64,000 nt of DNA from Carboxylicivirga mesophila (lineage in GTDB: Bacteria; Bacteroidota; Bacteroidia; Bacteroidales; Marinilabiliaceae), in assembly GCF_018271975.1 (NCBI RefSeq), contig NZ_JAGUCN010000013.1, positions 62,001-126,000 of the forward strand, in the 5' to 3' direction. This document shows positions 44,084-53,575 of this stretch, one piece after another. The position numbers and the translations under genes were made by a program. The notes under the pieces were generated by a model that was not told where the DNA came from, made no database searches, and saw only the letters and a program-made list of their open reading frames with translations. Each line of letters opens with the position of its first letter. Positions within the stretch are counted from its first letter, which is position 1.

Positions 44084-44386
44084 TTATTGCTTTACATTAC
44101 TAATTAAATTATTGAGGCCATCGAGATGTTTCTGAAACAACTGACGCCCCAATGGAGTGGCTTCATAACTGGTTTTTGGTTTACGTCCAACAAACTGTTT
44201 GTGCACAATAATCAAGTCGTGCTTTTCAAGTGCTTTGATATGACTGGCCAGGTTGCCGTCTGAGGCATCCAAATACTCTTTTAAAGCATTGAAGTCGACC
44301 TTGTCATTGACCATTAATACGGCCATGATACCCAGACGTAAACGACTGTCAAATAGTTTGCTTAAATTATCAATTATATGCTTCAT
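44084..44386 (-). CDS. Winged-helix transcriptional regulator
   Basis: 100 aa single-domain winged helix. LRLGIMAVLMVNDKVDFNALKEYL covers the first helices in two parts, DGNLASHIKALEKHDLI is the recognition helix region and KPKTSYEATPLGRQL the wing. Small regulators of this type bind inverted repeats and repress their own locus. It lies between the membrane-protein gene and the VIT gene, each preceded by the same ACTTTG-N5-CAAAGT palindrome, so it is the likely binder. Confidence 0.88.
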   Translation of the reverse strand: MKHIIDNLSKLFDSRLRLGIMAVLMVNDKVDFNALKEYLDASDGNLASHIKALEKHDLIIVHKQFVGRKPKTSYEATPLGRQLFQKHLDGLNNLISNVKQ

Positions 44387-44403
44387 TATCCCAATTCAGT
44401 CAG

Positions 44404-45042
44404 TTATACTTTTTCATGTTTGGCATACATCAGCAGGCCATATACGATGTGCAATAAACCAAAACCAACCAACCAAAATAGTATACCATAGCCTATAAAA
44501 TACATACTCACTAATCCCAATATGATTTCGGAAATACCCAAATAACGAATTTCCTTGTGCGTATAACGACTGGCATTTAATAGGGCCAGACCATAAAACA
44601 CCAATGTGGCAGATGCAAGCAGATATAATTCGCCATGATAAATTAAAGCCAGGCTAAATAAACCGCCTGCTATCAGAGGCAAAAATAAGTTAATCAAAAA
44701 GTTTTTGGTAGATGCATCCCATATCTTAAGCCCTTTCTTCTGACTATTTTGCCACGTAAAGAAAAATGCAGAACCAATGGCAAATACCAATGTAAACGCA
44801 GCAACCATAAGCAGGTGGAGGAATGTTTGACTGTTAACAGGCAGAGCTAAAAAATGGTTGGTGACGGTAACAGGTGAAGCGAAGGTGCCATTGCCAATAT
44901 ACCACCAGGCATAGCTACCACACAAAATAGCCACACTGCCAGCTGCAACACCTGATAAGCCACTCAATGATAAACAACGGCTGGAACGTTCCATTAAGGA
45001 TTTGATTTCAGTCAACTGGTTTAAATGCTCTTGTGTATTCAT
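44404..45042 (-). CDS. Hypothetical membrane protein in the XrtN locus
   Basis: 212 aa from the ATG at 45042 (MNTQEHLNQLTEIKS); the frame extends 17 codons upstream into the operator, so the shorter start is preferred. The first 30 residues are soluble, then about five or six membrane helices follow (GVAAGSVAILCGSYAWWYI, LLMVAAFTLVFAIGSAFFF). Family not recognised. Eighteen bases separate its stop from the regulator start, consistent with an operon. Confidence 0.75.
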   Translation of the reverse strand: MNTQEHLNQLTEIKSLMERSSRCLSLSGLSGVAAGSVAILCGSYAWWYIGNGTFASPVTVTNHFLALPVNSQTFLHLLMVAAFTLVFAIGSAFFFTWQNSQKKGLKIWDASTKNFLINLFLPLIAGGLFSLALIYHGELYLLASATLVFYGLALLNASRYTHKEIRYLGISEIILGLVSMYFIGYGILFWLVGFGLLHIVYGLLMYAKHEKV

Positions 45043-45051
45043 TTTAAAAGT

Positions 45052-45068
45052 TCTTTGAAATTCAAAGT
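45052..45068. promoter_or_regulatory. Palindromic operator upstream of the regulator operon
   Basis: TCTTTG-AAATT-CAAAGT, one mismatch from the palindrome at 44051-44067, ten bases before the membrane-protein start. Confidence 0.65.
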
Positions 45069-45129
45069 AAATGAATGATTTTGAATAAATCAAATTGTGA
45101 ACAGAAAAAATAATGATGACTATTCAGAA

Positions 45130-47610
45130 TTATTTGCGTTTTACCCCTCTTACTGCATCTGCTTCCATAGGATTATCGGGCCAGTGGTGTTTGGGATACC
45201 TTGCTTTAAGCTCCTTTTTCACCTCAAAATAGGCCTTATTCCAAAAGCTATTTAAGTCATTGGTAATTTGTACCGGTTTAAAACCAGGCGATAGCAGGTG
45301 CATCAACACATTTACCTGATTACCGCAAACTCTTGGCGTATCAAGCATACCAAATACTTCCTGCAAGCGTACGGCTAATATAGGCGCCTCCGCATTAACT
45401 CTATATTCCAGTTTGATATTGGAACCACTGGGTACCTTAATACGCTCCGGAGCCAGCTCATCAAGCAAACCTTGCAGTTCATAGCTCAGGTTATGCTGCA
45501 GCACACGTTTAAGATCAATCTTCTTTAAATCGGCCGGCTTTTTAACATCATGAAGATAAGGACTTAACCAGTCTTCACAGGTCATCAATAATGTTTCTGT
45601 AGCAACATCTGGCCAATGATGCAATTTATCCCAATGTTTCAGGCTCAGAACACGATTCTGCCATTGCTCCACCTCTTTACTAAAATTAAGGAGCCAGCTT
45701 CCCTCCTGCTTTAAGGCATCGCATATAGCACTGATTTTTAATTCCTCATCAAAATCATGTAAAAGTTTACTTTGCAGTATGATACTACCTATTCGTAATT
45801 CTGTAACTGCTTTAAACCCACCGTTTTTAGTATCCCAGGTAATGGATTCCATTGATTTCACCATTGGAGCCAGATCTTGCGGATTTAAAGGCGAAGCCAG
45901 AAAGATCTTGCCCACACCATCACGGGCATTTACATTGGCGATAGCCAACCAGGCTTCGTGCGCCAAATCATCCTGATGACCAGCTGCCGCAATGCTCCCA
46001 TTCGACAGTTTAAATTGTGCATTATTCCCCGGCTTGGCATGTGCAATACGCTCAGGGTAAGCAAATACCAGCAACAAGCCTGTTTCGTATGGATCTACCG
46101 CGTTATTTTCTTCTTCAACTTTAAGGATCTTCCTGTATTGTTCAGCAATTTTGGCAATGCGCTTAAGCTTTTTGTTTTTCAGCTCACCACGTCTGAAGCG
46201 TCTCAAAGCCTCAATGCGTGTATTGATATCAATGCCAGCTTCTTTCCCTAAGGGATCACGCTCTTCCAACAGTGCTGCAATGTCGCAAGCAAGAGCTGTT
46301 AAACCCTCTTCTTCAGCCAATAAGAGCATGTGTGCCAATCGAGGATGACAAGGCAAACCATGCATCGCCTTGCCATGTTCAGTAATGCGATTATTTTCCA
46401 GGGCCTCAAGCTGATGCAATAATTCCCTTGCCTGGGCTACATGCCCTTTAGGAGGTGGCGACAGCCAGGTAAGACGATTGATATCATTAACACCCCAACG
46501 CGCCATCTCCAAGACTAAAGTAGCTAAATCTGCCTCCTCAATCTCAGGCTTACGATGAGCCTGCAGCCGATTGTGTGTTGCTTTGGTCCACATACGGTAA
46601 CACACCCCGGGGCCAAGGCGTCCGGCCCTCCCAGCCCGCTGATCAGCTGAATCCAGTGTTATATCAACGGTTTCTAACTTTGATAAGCCTGAATTAGGAT
46701 TAAAGCGCAAGGTGCGGCTAAAACCACAATCCACTACCACGCTAATACCTTCAATGGTTAAGCTGGTTTCAGCAATTGAAGTAGCCAGTATTATCTTACG
46801 TTTTCCCTCTTTGTGTGGCATAATAGCAGCATACTGCTTATTGGGTGGTAGCTGACCATAGAGCGGATGAACAGATATAACAGGATGAGAGCGTTTTAGT
46901 AATGTTTCGCATGCTTTTATTTCGGCTTCTCCTGGTAAAAATACTAAAATATCCCCGGTTTGCTCCTTCACGGCTTTTGACACCGTTTTAGCCGTCAATT
47001 CCGGTAAGAGCATTAAGTCACTATCATCACCATATTGGATTTCCACAGGAAATTGTCTTCCCTGGCTTACAACAGAGGGCGCCTTAAGTAATTGGGTCAA
47101 TTGTGGCATGTCAAGGGTGGCCGACATAATCATCAGGCGCAGATCAGTACGCAATACCTGCTGGGCTTCTCTGGCCAGGGCTACAGCGGTATCTGCAAAC
47201 AAACTCCGCTCATGGAACTCATCAAAAATGACCAGTCCCACACCTTCCAGTGCATTATCCTGCTGCAGCATGCGGGTCAGTATCCCCTCGGTAACCACTT
47301 CCAGTTGTGTACTTTCACCGATACAATTATCAAAACGTATGCGATAGCCTACTCGTTGCCCCACCTTTTCGCCTAATAATGCGGCCATGCGCATGGCAAT
47401 GGTTTTTGCGGCCAGGCGACGAGGTTCTAACATGATGATTTTTTGACCCTTAAGCCAAATCTCTTCAAGTAAAACTAGTGGCAATAAGGTACTCTTGCCA
47501 GCACCAGGAGGTGCATTAACAATCAAGGTATTTGACGCCGATAAGTGTTTTTTTACATCGCCAATTACGTCAGTAATTGGCAAATCTATGTTATAGGGAT
47601 TAAAATGCAC
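45130..47610 (-). CDS. hrpB: ATP-dependent helicase HrpB
   Basis: 826-aa DEAH-type helicase of the HrpB family. Walker A is NAPPGAGKSTLLP; motif Ia is EPRRLAAKT; motif II is IFDEFHERS; motif III SATLD; motif VI DSADQRAGRAGRLGPG. The C-terminal DUF1605-like and HrpB-C regions are present (GPEVNVLMHL-like NQVNVLMHLLSPGFKP). Role: RNA or DNA unwinding of uncertain physiology. Full length and single gene. Confidence 0.95.
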   Translation of the reverse strand: MHFNPYNIDLPITDVIGDVKKHLSASNTLIVNAPPGAGKSTLLPLVLLEEIWLKGQKIIMLEPRRLAAKTIAMRMAALLGEKVGQRVGYRIRFDNCIGESTQLEVVTEGILTRMLQQDNALEGVGLVIFDEFHERSLFADTAVALAREAQQVLRTDLRLMIMSATLDMPQLTQLLKAPSVVSQGRQFPVEIQYGDDSDLMLLPELTAKTVSKAVKEQTGDILVFLPGEAEIKACETLLKRSHPVISVHPLYGQLPPNKQYAAIMPHKEGKRKIILATSIAETSLTIEGISVVVDCGFSRTLRFNPNSGLSKLETVDITLDSADQRAGRAGRLGPGVCYRMWTKATHNRLQAHRKPEIEEADLATLVLEMARWGVNDINRLTWLSPPPKGHVAQARELLHQLEALENNRITEHGKAMHGLPCHPRLAHMLLLAEEEGLTALACDIAALLEERDPLGKEAGIDINTRIEALRRFRRGELKNKKLKRIAKIAEQYRKILKVEEENNAVDPYETGLLLVFAYPERIAHAKPGNNAQFKLSNGSIAAAGHQDDLAHEAWLAIANVNARDGVGKIFLASPLNPQDLAPMVKSMESITWDTKNGGFKAVTELRIGSIILQSKLLHDFDEELKISAICDALKQEGSWLLNFSKEVEQWQNRVLSLKHWDKLHHWPDVATETLLMTCEDWLSPYLHDVKKPADLKKIDLKRVLQHNLSYELQGLLDELAPERIKVPSGSNIKLEYRVNAEAPILAVRLQEVFGMLDTPRVCGNQVNVLMHLLSPGFKPVQITNDLNSFWNKAYFEVKKELKARYPKHHWPDNPMEADAVRGVKRK

Positions 47611-47656
47611 AGCTTTATTATTAAAAGTGCAAAAGTAAGTAAATCACTACGAAAAA

Positions 47657-48223
47657 CTACATCTTCAAATCCTTTGAGTAGATAATTGCCGTGCAATTAC
47701 ATGGGCAGCCACAAACAGGACACTGATATTGGTTAATGATACTTTCTGCATGCCAGAAATCTTGTATCTCACAAATTACTTCAAAACCAAAGTCATCCAT
47801 CAGATGCTCGATATTTGTTCCCTCGACACTTTTCCATCCTGCTAAAATAATTGCATCCAACTGATTAGCTATAGCCTTATTCAAAGCACTCTTCATAAGC
47901 TCTGTACCATATCCCTGCCGCTGATAACTTTCTTCAATAACCATTGATTTTAGCACATACACCTGCCTGTCCCGATCGGCATAAGAAGAAACATCAAGCC
48001 CATAATCACATAAAGCACCCTCAATAGTACACTGATAGGCCAAACTAAAACCAATTAGTTTATCGGCCTTAAAAACACAGTTAATGTCAAGAGTATAGTG
48101 TTCTTTCAAATGCTTTAACTGGCTAACAAAATAACCTTCTCCAAGTCCCTGACAGGCAATTGGTAACAAATCCGGAAGCATAGCTTCAGTAAAAGGTAAA
48201 ATATGGCAACTATCCTTACTCAA
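47657..48223 (-). CDS. GNAT acetyltransferase with Cys-rich C-terminal tail
   Basis: 188 aa. The acetyl-CoA loop is visible as SYQRQGYGTELMKSAL (about 115-130) and the earlier VYVLKSMVIEE strand. After residue 160 comes NQYQCPVCGCPCNCTAIIY, five cysteines in CxxCxCxC spacing that could hold a metal. GNAT enzymes normally end at about residue 150. Substrate unknown. It stands alone between HrpB and an outer-membrane gene. Confidence 0.87.
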   Translation of the reverse strand: MSKDSCHILPFTEAMLPDLLPIACQGLGEGYFVSQLKHLKEHYTLDINCVFKADKLIGFSLAYQCTIEGALCDYGLDVSSYADRDRQVYVLKSMVIEESYQRQGYGTELMKSALNKAIANQLDAIILAGWKSVEGTNIEHLMDDFGFEVICEIQDFWHAESIINQYQCPVCGCPCNCTAIIYSKDLKM

Positions 48224-48338
48224 TTTTATACAGCAAAAATTTGTACTTCAACGAACATAATACTTGACTGAATAGAAAGGAAATTAATTGTATAATTAAT
48301 TTGTATTTTCGCTCGCATGCTAACCAAACAATTAATTT

Positions 48339-49250
48339 ATGAACAAACTTCCACATCTCCTGTCATTGGGCATTTTTTTATCACTACTGCCCGTTTCTAT
48401 TAAAGGACAATCTGCACAGCTATTTACACCACCAGATTCTGTTGCAAGATTAGAATTGAGATATCTGCATCCGTTTTATGAATCAGCAGATAACCAAGGA
48501 TTGTTGAATGGTAATTATGATCTTACACTATCTTATCCAATCAATAACAGATGGAATATACAAGCGTCTATACCGATTATTTTTTCAAAATACGACCTTG
48601 ATAATTCATATAGCTATGATGGTGGTTATGGAGGTTATGCTGGAGCAAAAACAACTACTTTAAAAGACAATTTTATAGGGAATATAATGATTGGCGTAAA
48701 TACAAATCACTATCAACAAAAAAGCCGCGTACTTAGCCTTGATTTGCAACTTTACCTGCCAACTGCTCCTCATAAGTATGATCCGTTGAGTATTGCAGCT
48801 GGTACTAATTTGTGTGAATATCAAAAATACCTTTATGATGTTACTACTATTGCAACTAAAGTAACATATGCATCAAATCCCGAGACTGGATGGTTTTACT
48901 CATTGAGTGGTGGTGCGCAACTTTTAATTGGCAAATCGGATTATGTTGGAGATGATAATGACCTATATTTTAGCTATGCGCTTAGGACTGGTTATAAAAT
49001 TAAATCATTTGCTTTTGGTCTTGACTACAATGGGATTATTAAGCTAACTCATACTGAAACAGATGCATATAGATATCGCAGGTCTCATGAATTTAGAGAC
49101 CGGATGTTTGATGCTATCAATGTAAGTGCTCATTATTCATTGAACAATTTTCAGCCTTCAATTTTCTATTCGGTCTATACAAGAAATGACTTGAGAGATA
49201 TTATCTCGGGAACATTGGGTATTAAACTGGCTTACCGATTTGCGAAATAA
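48339..49250 (+). CDS. Hypothetical outer-membrane beta-barrel protein
   Basis: 303 aa. Signal peptide MNKLPHLLSLGIFLSLLPV ending SIKGQ. The mature part is a string of amphipathic strands with alternating aromatic residues (LRYLHPFYESADNQG, YDLTLSYPINNRWNIQASI), ending GIKLAYRFAK, which suggests a barrel or an outer-membrane beta protein. No specific family is recognised. A bidirectional hairpin separates it from trpB. Confidence 0.78.
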   Translation: MNKLPHLLSLGIFLSLLPVSIKGQSAQLFTPPDSVARLELRYLHPFYESADNQGLLNGNYDLTLSYPINNRWNIQASIPIIFSKYDLDNSYSYDGGYGGYAGAKTTTLKDNFIGNIMIGVNTNHYQQKSRVLSLDLQLYLPTAPHKYDPLSIAAGTNLCEYQKYLYDVTTIATKVTYASNPETGWFYSLSGGAQLLIGKSDYVGDDNDLYFSYALRTGYKIKSFAFGLDYNGIIKLTHTETDAYRYRRSHEFRDRMFDAINVSAHYSLNNFQPSIFYSVYTRNDLRDIISGTLGIKLAYRFAK

Positions 49251-49258
49251 AATCAAAA

Positions 49259-49289
49259 AACCTGTCAGGTAATTAAGACCTGACAGGTT
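49259..49289 (-). terminator. Terminator between the outer-membrane gene and trpB
   Basis: AACCTGTCAGGT pairs perfectly (12 bp) with ACCTGACAGGTT around AATTAAG. The T-run is on the minus strand, so it ends trpB transcripts. Confidence 0.9.
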
Positions 49290-49312
49290 AGAGCATATAA
49301 TATAGTTAGCTA

Positions 49313-50539
49313 CTACTCTTCTATGCCATAATCTTTTCCAAACTTCTCCACCACATAATCGATATCTTTATCTCCTCGCCCGGATAAATTGACAAGTATC
49401 GTTTGGTCTTTAGGTAATGTTTTAGCCAATTTCATGGCGTAAGCTACTGCATGTGAACTCTCAAGAGCAGGAATGATGCCTTCCTGACGTGCCAGTTTCA
49501 TAAAGGCGTCAATGGCTTCCTTATCATTAATTGTTTCATAGCAAACCCGATCAATATCCTTCAGGTAAGAGTGTTGTGGCCCCACCCCCGGATAGTCTAA
49601 TCCTGATGCCACAGTATTGACAGGCGCAGGGTCTCCATTTTCATCCTGCAGCAGGTAGCACTTAAACCCATGAATCATACCAGGTTTACCTAATGTAAGC
49701 GTGGCTGCATGATCACCCGTTTCAAAGCTGGTACCAGAAGGCTCAACACCATAGATACTCACAGTTTCATCATCCAGAAAGGCAGTGAACAGGCCAATGG
49801 CATTGGAGCCACCACCCACGCATGCCACAAGATTATCCGGCAGACTTCCGGTCATTTCACGAAACTGCTCTTTGGCTTCGCGCCCTATTACCGCCTGAAA
49901 ATCACGCACCATCATTGGAAATGGATGTGGTCCCACCACCGAACCGATAGCATATAATTGATTAACAGGATCTTTCAGATATGCTTCAAATGCTGTATCA
50001 ACAGCTTCTTTAAGGGTTTTCAACCCATGTGTTGCAGGAATGACATTGGCACCTAAAATGCGCATTCTAACCACATTAGGATGCTCTTTATAGATATCTA
50101 CTTCCCCCATATAAATATCACACTCCAGTCCTACCAATGCTGCAGCTGTAGCCAGAGCCACTCCGTGCTGCCCGGCACCCGTTTCGGCTATGATTTTCTT
50201 TTTTCCCATGCGCTTGGCCAGCAAAGCTTCGCCCAAGCAATGGTTAATTTTGTGTGCTCCTGTATGATTTAAATCTTCGCGCTTAAGATAGATTTGCGCA
50301 CCACCCAGTTTTTCAGAAAGGTTTTTGGCATGGAATACCGGCGATGGGCGGCCTGTGTAGTGTTTTTGCAGGTAATACAATTCTTCCTTAAAAACCGGAT
50401 CATCCTTAATTTTTTCATAAGCCTCGGTAATCTCCCGCATAATGGGCTCCAGCATTGGCGGCACAAAACGGCCACCGTACTCACCAAAAAAGCCCTCTCC
50501 ATTAGGCATTACTTCATTGGCCAATAATGATTTGTCCAT
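49313..50539 (-). CDS. trpB: Tryptophan synthase beta chain
   Basis: 408 aa, full length. PLP Lys is K97 in [14 protein letters not shown]; the phosphate-binding loop is [12 protein letters not shown] and the monovalent cation region lies near [12 protein letters not shown]. It condenses indole with serine to make tryptophan. No trpA or other trp gene is adjacent in this window, although the protein type is the standard one that pairs with TrpA. A terminator follows, so it is a single-gene transcript. Upstream lie an unannotated leader peptide with two Trp codons and an attenuator hairpin (50610-50730). Confidence 0.97.
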   Translation of the reverse strand: MDKSLLANEVMPNGEGFFGEYGGRFVPPMLEPIMREITEAYEKIKDDPVFKEELYYLQKHYTGRPSPVFHAKNLSEKLGGAQIYLKREDLNHTGAHKINHCLGEALLAKRMGKKKIIAETGAGQHGVALATAAALVGLECDIYMGEVDIYKEHPNVVRMRILGANVIPATHGLKTLKEAVDTAFEAYLKDPVNQLYAIGSVVGPHPFPMMVRDFQAVIGREAKEQFREMTGSLPDNLVACVGGGSNAIGLFTAFLDDETVSIYGVEPSGTSFETGDHAATLTLGKPGMIHGFKCYLLQDENGDPAPVNTVASGLDYPGVGPQHSYLKDIDRVCYETINDKEAIDAFMKLARQEGIIPALESSHAVAYAMKLAKTLPKDQTILVNLSGRGDKDIDYVVEKFGKDYGIEE

Positions 50540-50609
50540 TTGTTACTTTTATTAAAGTTCTAGTTATTTTAACCTAAACTAAAACTATTGGTTAATAATC
50601 ATTTATAAT

Positions 50610-50639
50610 AAAAAAGGCCACAGGTGGAATCCTGTGGCC
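50610..50639 (-). terminator. Attenuator terminator of trpB
   Basis: On the minus strand GGCCACAGG pairs perfectly with CCTGTGGCC around ATTCCA, followed by six T. It lies between the leader peptide and trpB, 71 bases before the trpB start. Eight bases spanning loop and 3' arm (TTCCACCT) are complementary to AGGTGGAA in the leader (50678-50671), giving an antiterminator. Confidence 0.85.
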
Positions 50640-50664
50640 ATTACTTATTCTTTATCGTATACAC

Positions 50665-50730
50665 CTACTGTTCCACCTTGATAAAAGCAGAGCAACGCCA
50701 CCAATACTTAAGAAACAGTTGATTATTCAT
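50665..50730 (-). CDS. trpL: trpB leader peptide with tandem Trp codons
   Basis: A 21-codon frame that starts MNNQLF, has the core KYWWRC and ends KVEQ before TAG. Codons 10 and 11 are TGG TGG (50703-50698). Upstream is an A-rich stretch instead of a Shine-Dalgarno, usual in Bacteroidota. CTGTTTC, before the Trp codons, can pair with GGAACAG near the stop (segments 1:2). AGGTGGAA can instead pair with the terminator loop (2:3). A ribosome stalled at the Trp codons would favour antitermination, and one reaching the stop codon would cover AGGTGGAA and allow termination. This is the classical trp attenuation layout. Confidence 0.85.
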   Translation of the reverse strand: MNNQLFLKYWWRCSAFIKVEQ

Positions 50731-50793
50731 TTTTTTTAAATTTTATACTTATACAATATTAATGTTTTGAGGGCAATCAGCCAAATGCCTCCC

Positions 50794-52191
50794 TCATTTA
50801 ATTGTCATTACATAAAGTTGCCCGTGTAAAAAGCGCACAACCTTTACTTTTGTTCCTTTTTCGATGTAACCCGATTCAGCCACTGCATCATATTGTTCAT
50901 CGTCAATAGTAATTTTTCCTGAAGGCCTTAAGGTTGTGTAGGCTTCAGCTTCGCAACCTACAAAGCTCTTTAGTGATGCTTCAACACCAATATAGCCCAG
51001 CTCCACATTTTCTTCGGTTTGCAACGCAATCCTTGCACCAAAGGTAGGTGATGACAGTAGCTTTTTGCTGAGATAAATAATCCCCAGTAACGAACCAAAT
51101 AAACCAGAGAGCACAATTCCTAAAGCTTCCAACAGCTTATTGAAACCTACTCCATCGAAGTTAAATAAATCATTATCCAACAAGCTTAAAGTCAACCCAC
51201 CCATCACCAGGATGATACCAGAAACGCCTGCTACTCCAAAACCCGGAATTACAAACACTTCAAGTCCGATGAGCACCAGCCCGATGATAAAAATAATTAT
51301 CTCCCAATTGGCCGCCAGTCCATCAATATAGAGTGGAGAAAAATATAAAACTGCTGCAATGGATGCTGCCAGTAATGGAAAACCAACGCCCGGCGTTTGC
51401 AGCTCAAAATAGATGCCACCAATAATAACCAAAATGAGAATCCCCTGTAGAATTGGACTTGTCAAAAAGCCTTTCAGCCCATCATAAAAGGAAGGCTTGA
51501 ATGTGGTAATTTCATAGTCATACACCTTCAGTTGCTTCAGTACATCATCTATGCTGTTTGCCTGTCCTTCACAGAAACCATGTTCAATAGCTTCCAAGGT
51601 CGTAAAAGTAAGAATCTTACCAGTATCAACAATGTTCTCGATATATATGCTTTCATCCACCATAGCTTCAGCAATGTGTGGATCGCGTCGCCATGCATAG
51701 GTTGTATCCTGTCCTGCAACTAAAGTGTCTTTTCCGTGGGCCTCGGCAGTGGCTCTGATGGTTGAACGCATGTACGACTGGTATTTATCAGGCATTTTCT
51801 CACCACTTTGATTCACAACTGTGGCAGCCCCAATATTAGCCCCCGGCCGCATATAAATACTATCGCAGGCAATGGAAATAAGAGCTCCGGCCGATGCTGC
51901 ATTGTTATCAATGAATACATGCACCGGAATATGACTATTCAGAATTTTAGTCCGGATAGAATCGGCAAAAACAACCTGTCCGCCGTAAGTATTCATGTGT
52001 AAAAGAATCATATCGGCCTTCATAGCCTCTGCTTCAGCAAAAGCCTCCTGGGTATGGATCCATGAGGTGCTGCCAATTTCGCGGAATATCTTAAATGTAT
52101 ACACCTGTGTTTTAAGCGAATCGGCATCCTGGGCATACACCTGACAGCCAAATACGATAAACAATAATGCTAGAATTATTTTTTGGTTCAT
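50794..52191 (-). CDS. NfeD-family membrane-bound ClpP-class serine protease
   Basis: 465 aa from the ATG at 52191 (MNQKIILALLFIVFG), which gives a clean signal peptide ending VYAQ; the frame extends further upstream without one. The protease domain has MNTYGGQVVFAD and the nucleophile Ser in NNAASAGALISIA, with a Lys partner further on (KYQSYMRSTIRA). A block of about four membrane helices follows (about 240-390), then a C-terminal OB-fold NfeD domain (FVGCEAEAYTTLRPSGKITID). Members process membrane proteins and assist stomatin-like partners; no stomatin gene is adjacent. Confidence 0.92.
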   Translation of the reverse strand: MNQKIILALLFIVFGCQVYAQDADSLKTQVYTFKIFREIGSTSWIHTQEAFAEAEAMKADMILLHMNTYGGQVVFADSIRTKILNSHIPVHVFIDNNAASAGALISIACDSIYMRPGANIGAATVVNQSGEKMPDKYQSYMRSTIRATAEAHGKDTLVAGQDTTYAWRRDPHIAEAMVDESIYIENIVDTGKILTFTTLEAIEHGFCEGQANSIDDVLKQLKVYDYEITTFKPSFYDGLKGFLTSPILQGILILVIIGGIYFELQTPGVGFPLLAASIAAVLYFSPLYIDGLAANWEIIIFIIGLVLIGLEVFVIPGFGVAGVSGIILVMGGLTLSLLDNDLFNFDGVGFNKLLEALGIVLSGLFGSLLGIIYLSKKLLSSPTFGARIALQTEENVELGYIGVEASLKSFVGCEAEAYTTLRPSGKITIDDEQYDAVAESGYIEKGTKVKVVRFLHGQLYVMTIK

Positions 52192-52283
52192 GAAAATATA
52201 TTTTGTTAGTGGCTTAAAATTAGAAAGAATTATCAAGTTGTACCTGACTAAACAACTGCTATTCTGTCCTATCAGGCATTTAT

Positions 52284-52862
52284 TTATTGCATCTCTGAGC
52301 ACTCTTTGTGACGAAAACAGCTGGTAACATGGTCATTGACCATACCGGTTGCCTGCATATAAGCGTAGCAGATGATACTACCCACAAACGAAAACCCATC
52401 TTTTTTAAGTTGATTACTCATAGAGTCAGACTCTTTGCTGGTGGCGGGTATTTCTTTATCATCCACAAACTTATTTTGGATAGTTTGGCCATTTGTAAAT
52501 TGCCAGATATACTTATCAAACGAGCCGTATTGCTTTTGAATTTTCAAAAATACCTGGGCGTTTTTAATGGCCGCATTAATTTTTAAGCGGTTACGTATAA
52601 TTCCTTTATTTTGCAGTAATTGCTGTACCTTATCTTCACCATAGTTAGCTATTATAACAGCATCAAAGCCATCAAAAGCCGCACGAAATGCTTCGCGTTT
52701 ATTGAGGATGGTTGACCAGCTTAAACCGGCCTGAAAGGCTTCAAGAATGAGAAACTCAAAAAGCTTGTTATCATCGTGTAAAGGAACACCCCACTCTGCA
52801 TCATGATATTGTTGATAGAGTTCAGAGCCATTTGACCAAGCACACCTTTCTTTGATTGCCAT
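52284..52862 (-). CDS. tag: DNA-3-methyladenine glycosylase I
   Basis: 192 aa. The N-terminal CAWSNGSELYQQYHDAEWGVP and FEFLILEAFQAGLSWSTIL are diagnostic. Zinc ligands of Tag (Cys and His at both ends) appear as C8, H20 and the C-terminal VNDHVTSCFRHKEC. It removes 3-methyladenine from DNA in base-excision repair. Cytosolic, single gene. Confidence 0.95.
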   Translation of the reverse strand: MAIKERCAWSNGSELYQQYHDAEWGVPLHDDNKLFEFLILEAFQAGLSWSTILNKREAFRAAFDGFDAVIIANYGEDKVQQLLQNKGIIRNRLKINAAIKNAQVFLKIQKQYGSFDKYIWQFTNGQTIQNKFVDDKEIPATSKESDSMSNQLKKDGFSFVGSIICYAYMQATGMVNDHVTSCFRHKECSEMQ

Positions 52863-53034
52863 ATGATTTTGTGATTAAATAAATTATTTAAGAAAATTAA
52901 TCATTATTCTGTAGCCAACAAATTTATCACACCATGATCTGCAGTAAATTATTTAGTAAGAAACTAAATAAGTAGGTAACTGTAACCTTTAAGGGTATAA
53001 TAAGTATAAAATTCGGAGCAAACAACCTGAATGT

Positions 53035-53535
53035 ATGAAAGTTAGATTACTAGCACTTGGCCTTGTTACACTTATAACAGCCAATTTGTGGTCGCAGGAT
53101 AGCGAGCAAAATAATGTGGATTTATCCGGTTTTAAATGCAATGTGGTTTACGTTGAAGGCTTTATAATGAATCCTTCAGCATATAATTTTGGCTACCCAT
53201 CGATAAATTATGAACGTTATTTTGATAAACTATACCGTTTGTCGTTCAGGATTGGTGTTTCATCAGACTTTAAAACCACCACCAATATTCCTTTCTCCAT
53301 CAATTGGCTTACTGCCAGTCAAAAACACCATCATTTGGAGTTTGGTGCGGGCGCAATCATTAGTTTCAATGATTATACCTATGAAAACAATAACATTGTT
53401 GCGTACGGCATATTTATACCGGTCATGTATCGATATCAGAAGGCTGATGGCATTGTAGTGCGGGCAGGTATAAACGGCGTATTCGGCCTTGATCATTTTA
53501 TAGCACCTTCAGTAAGTCTGGGCTATAATTTTTAA
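53035..53535 (+). CDS. Hypothetical exported beta-barrel-like protein
   Basis: 166 aa. Signal peptide MKVRLLALGLVTLITANLW ending near SQDS. The rest has strands such as INYERYFDKLYRLSFRIGVS and HLEFGAGAIISF, ending PSVSLGYNF with a terminal Phe, like a small outer-membrane barrel. Not assigned to a named family. Confidence 0.72.
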   Translation: MKVRLLALGLVTLITANLWSQDSEQNNVDLSGFKCNVVYVEGFIMNPSAYNFGYPSINYERYFDKLYRLSFRIGVSSDFKTTTNIPFSINWLTASQKHHHLEFGAGAIISFNDYTYENNNIVAYGIFIPVMYRYQKADGIVVRAGINGVFGLDHFIAPSVSLGYNF

Positions 53536-53539
53536 AAGA

Positions 53540-53566
53540 AAAGCGCTCTTTGGTTAAGAGCGCTTT
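53540..53566. terminator. Bidirectional terminator
   Basis: AAAGCGCTCTT pairs perfectly with AAGAGCGCTTT around TGGTT, between convergent genes; T-rich flank on the minus strand. Confidence 0.85.
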
Positions 53567-53575
53567 ACATCCGAC

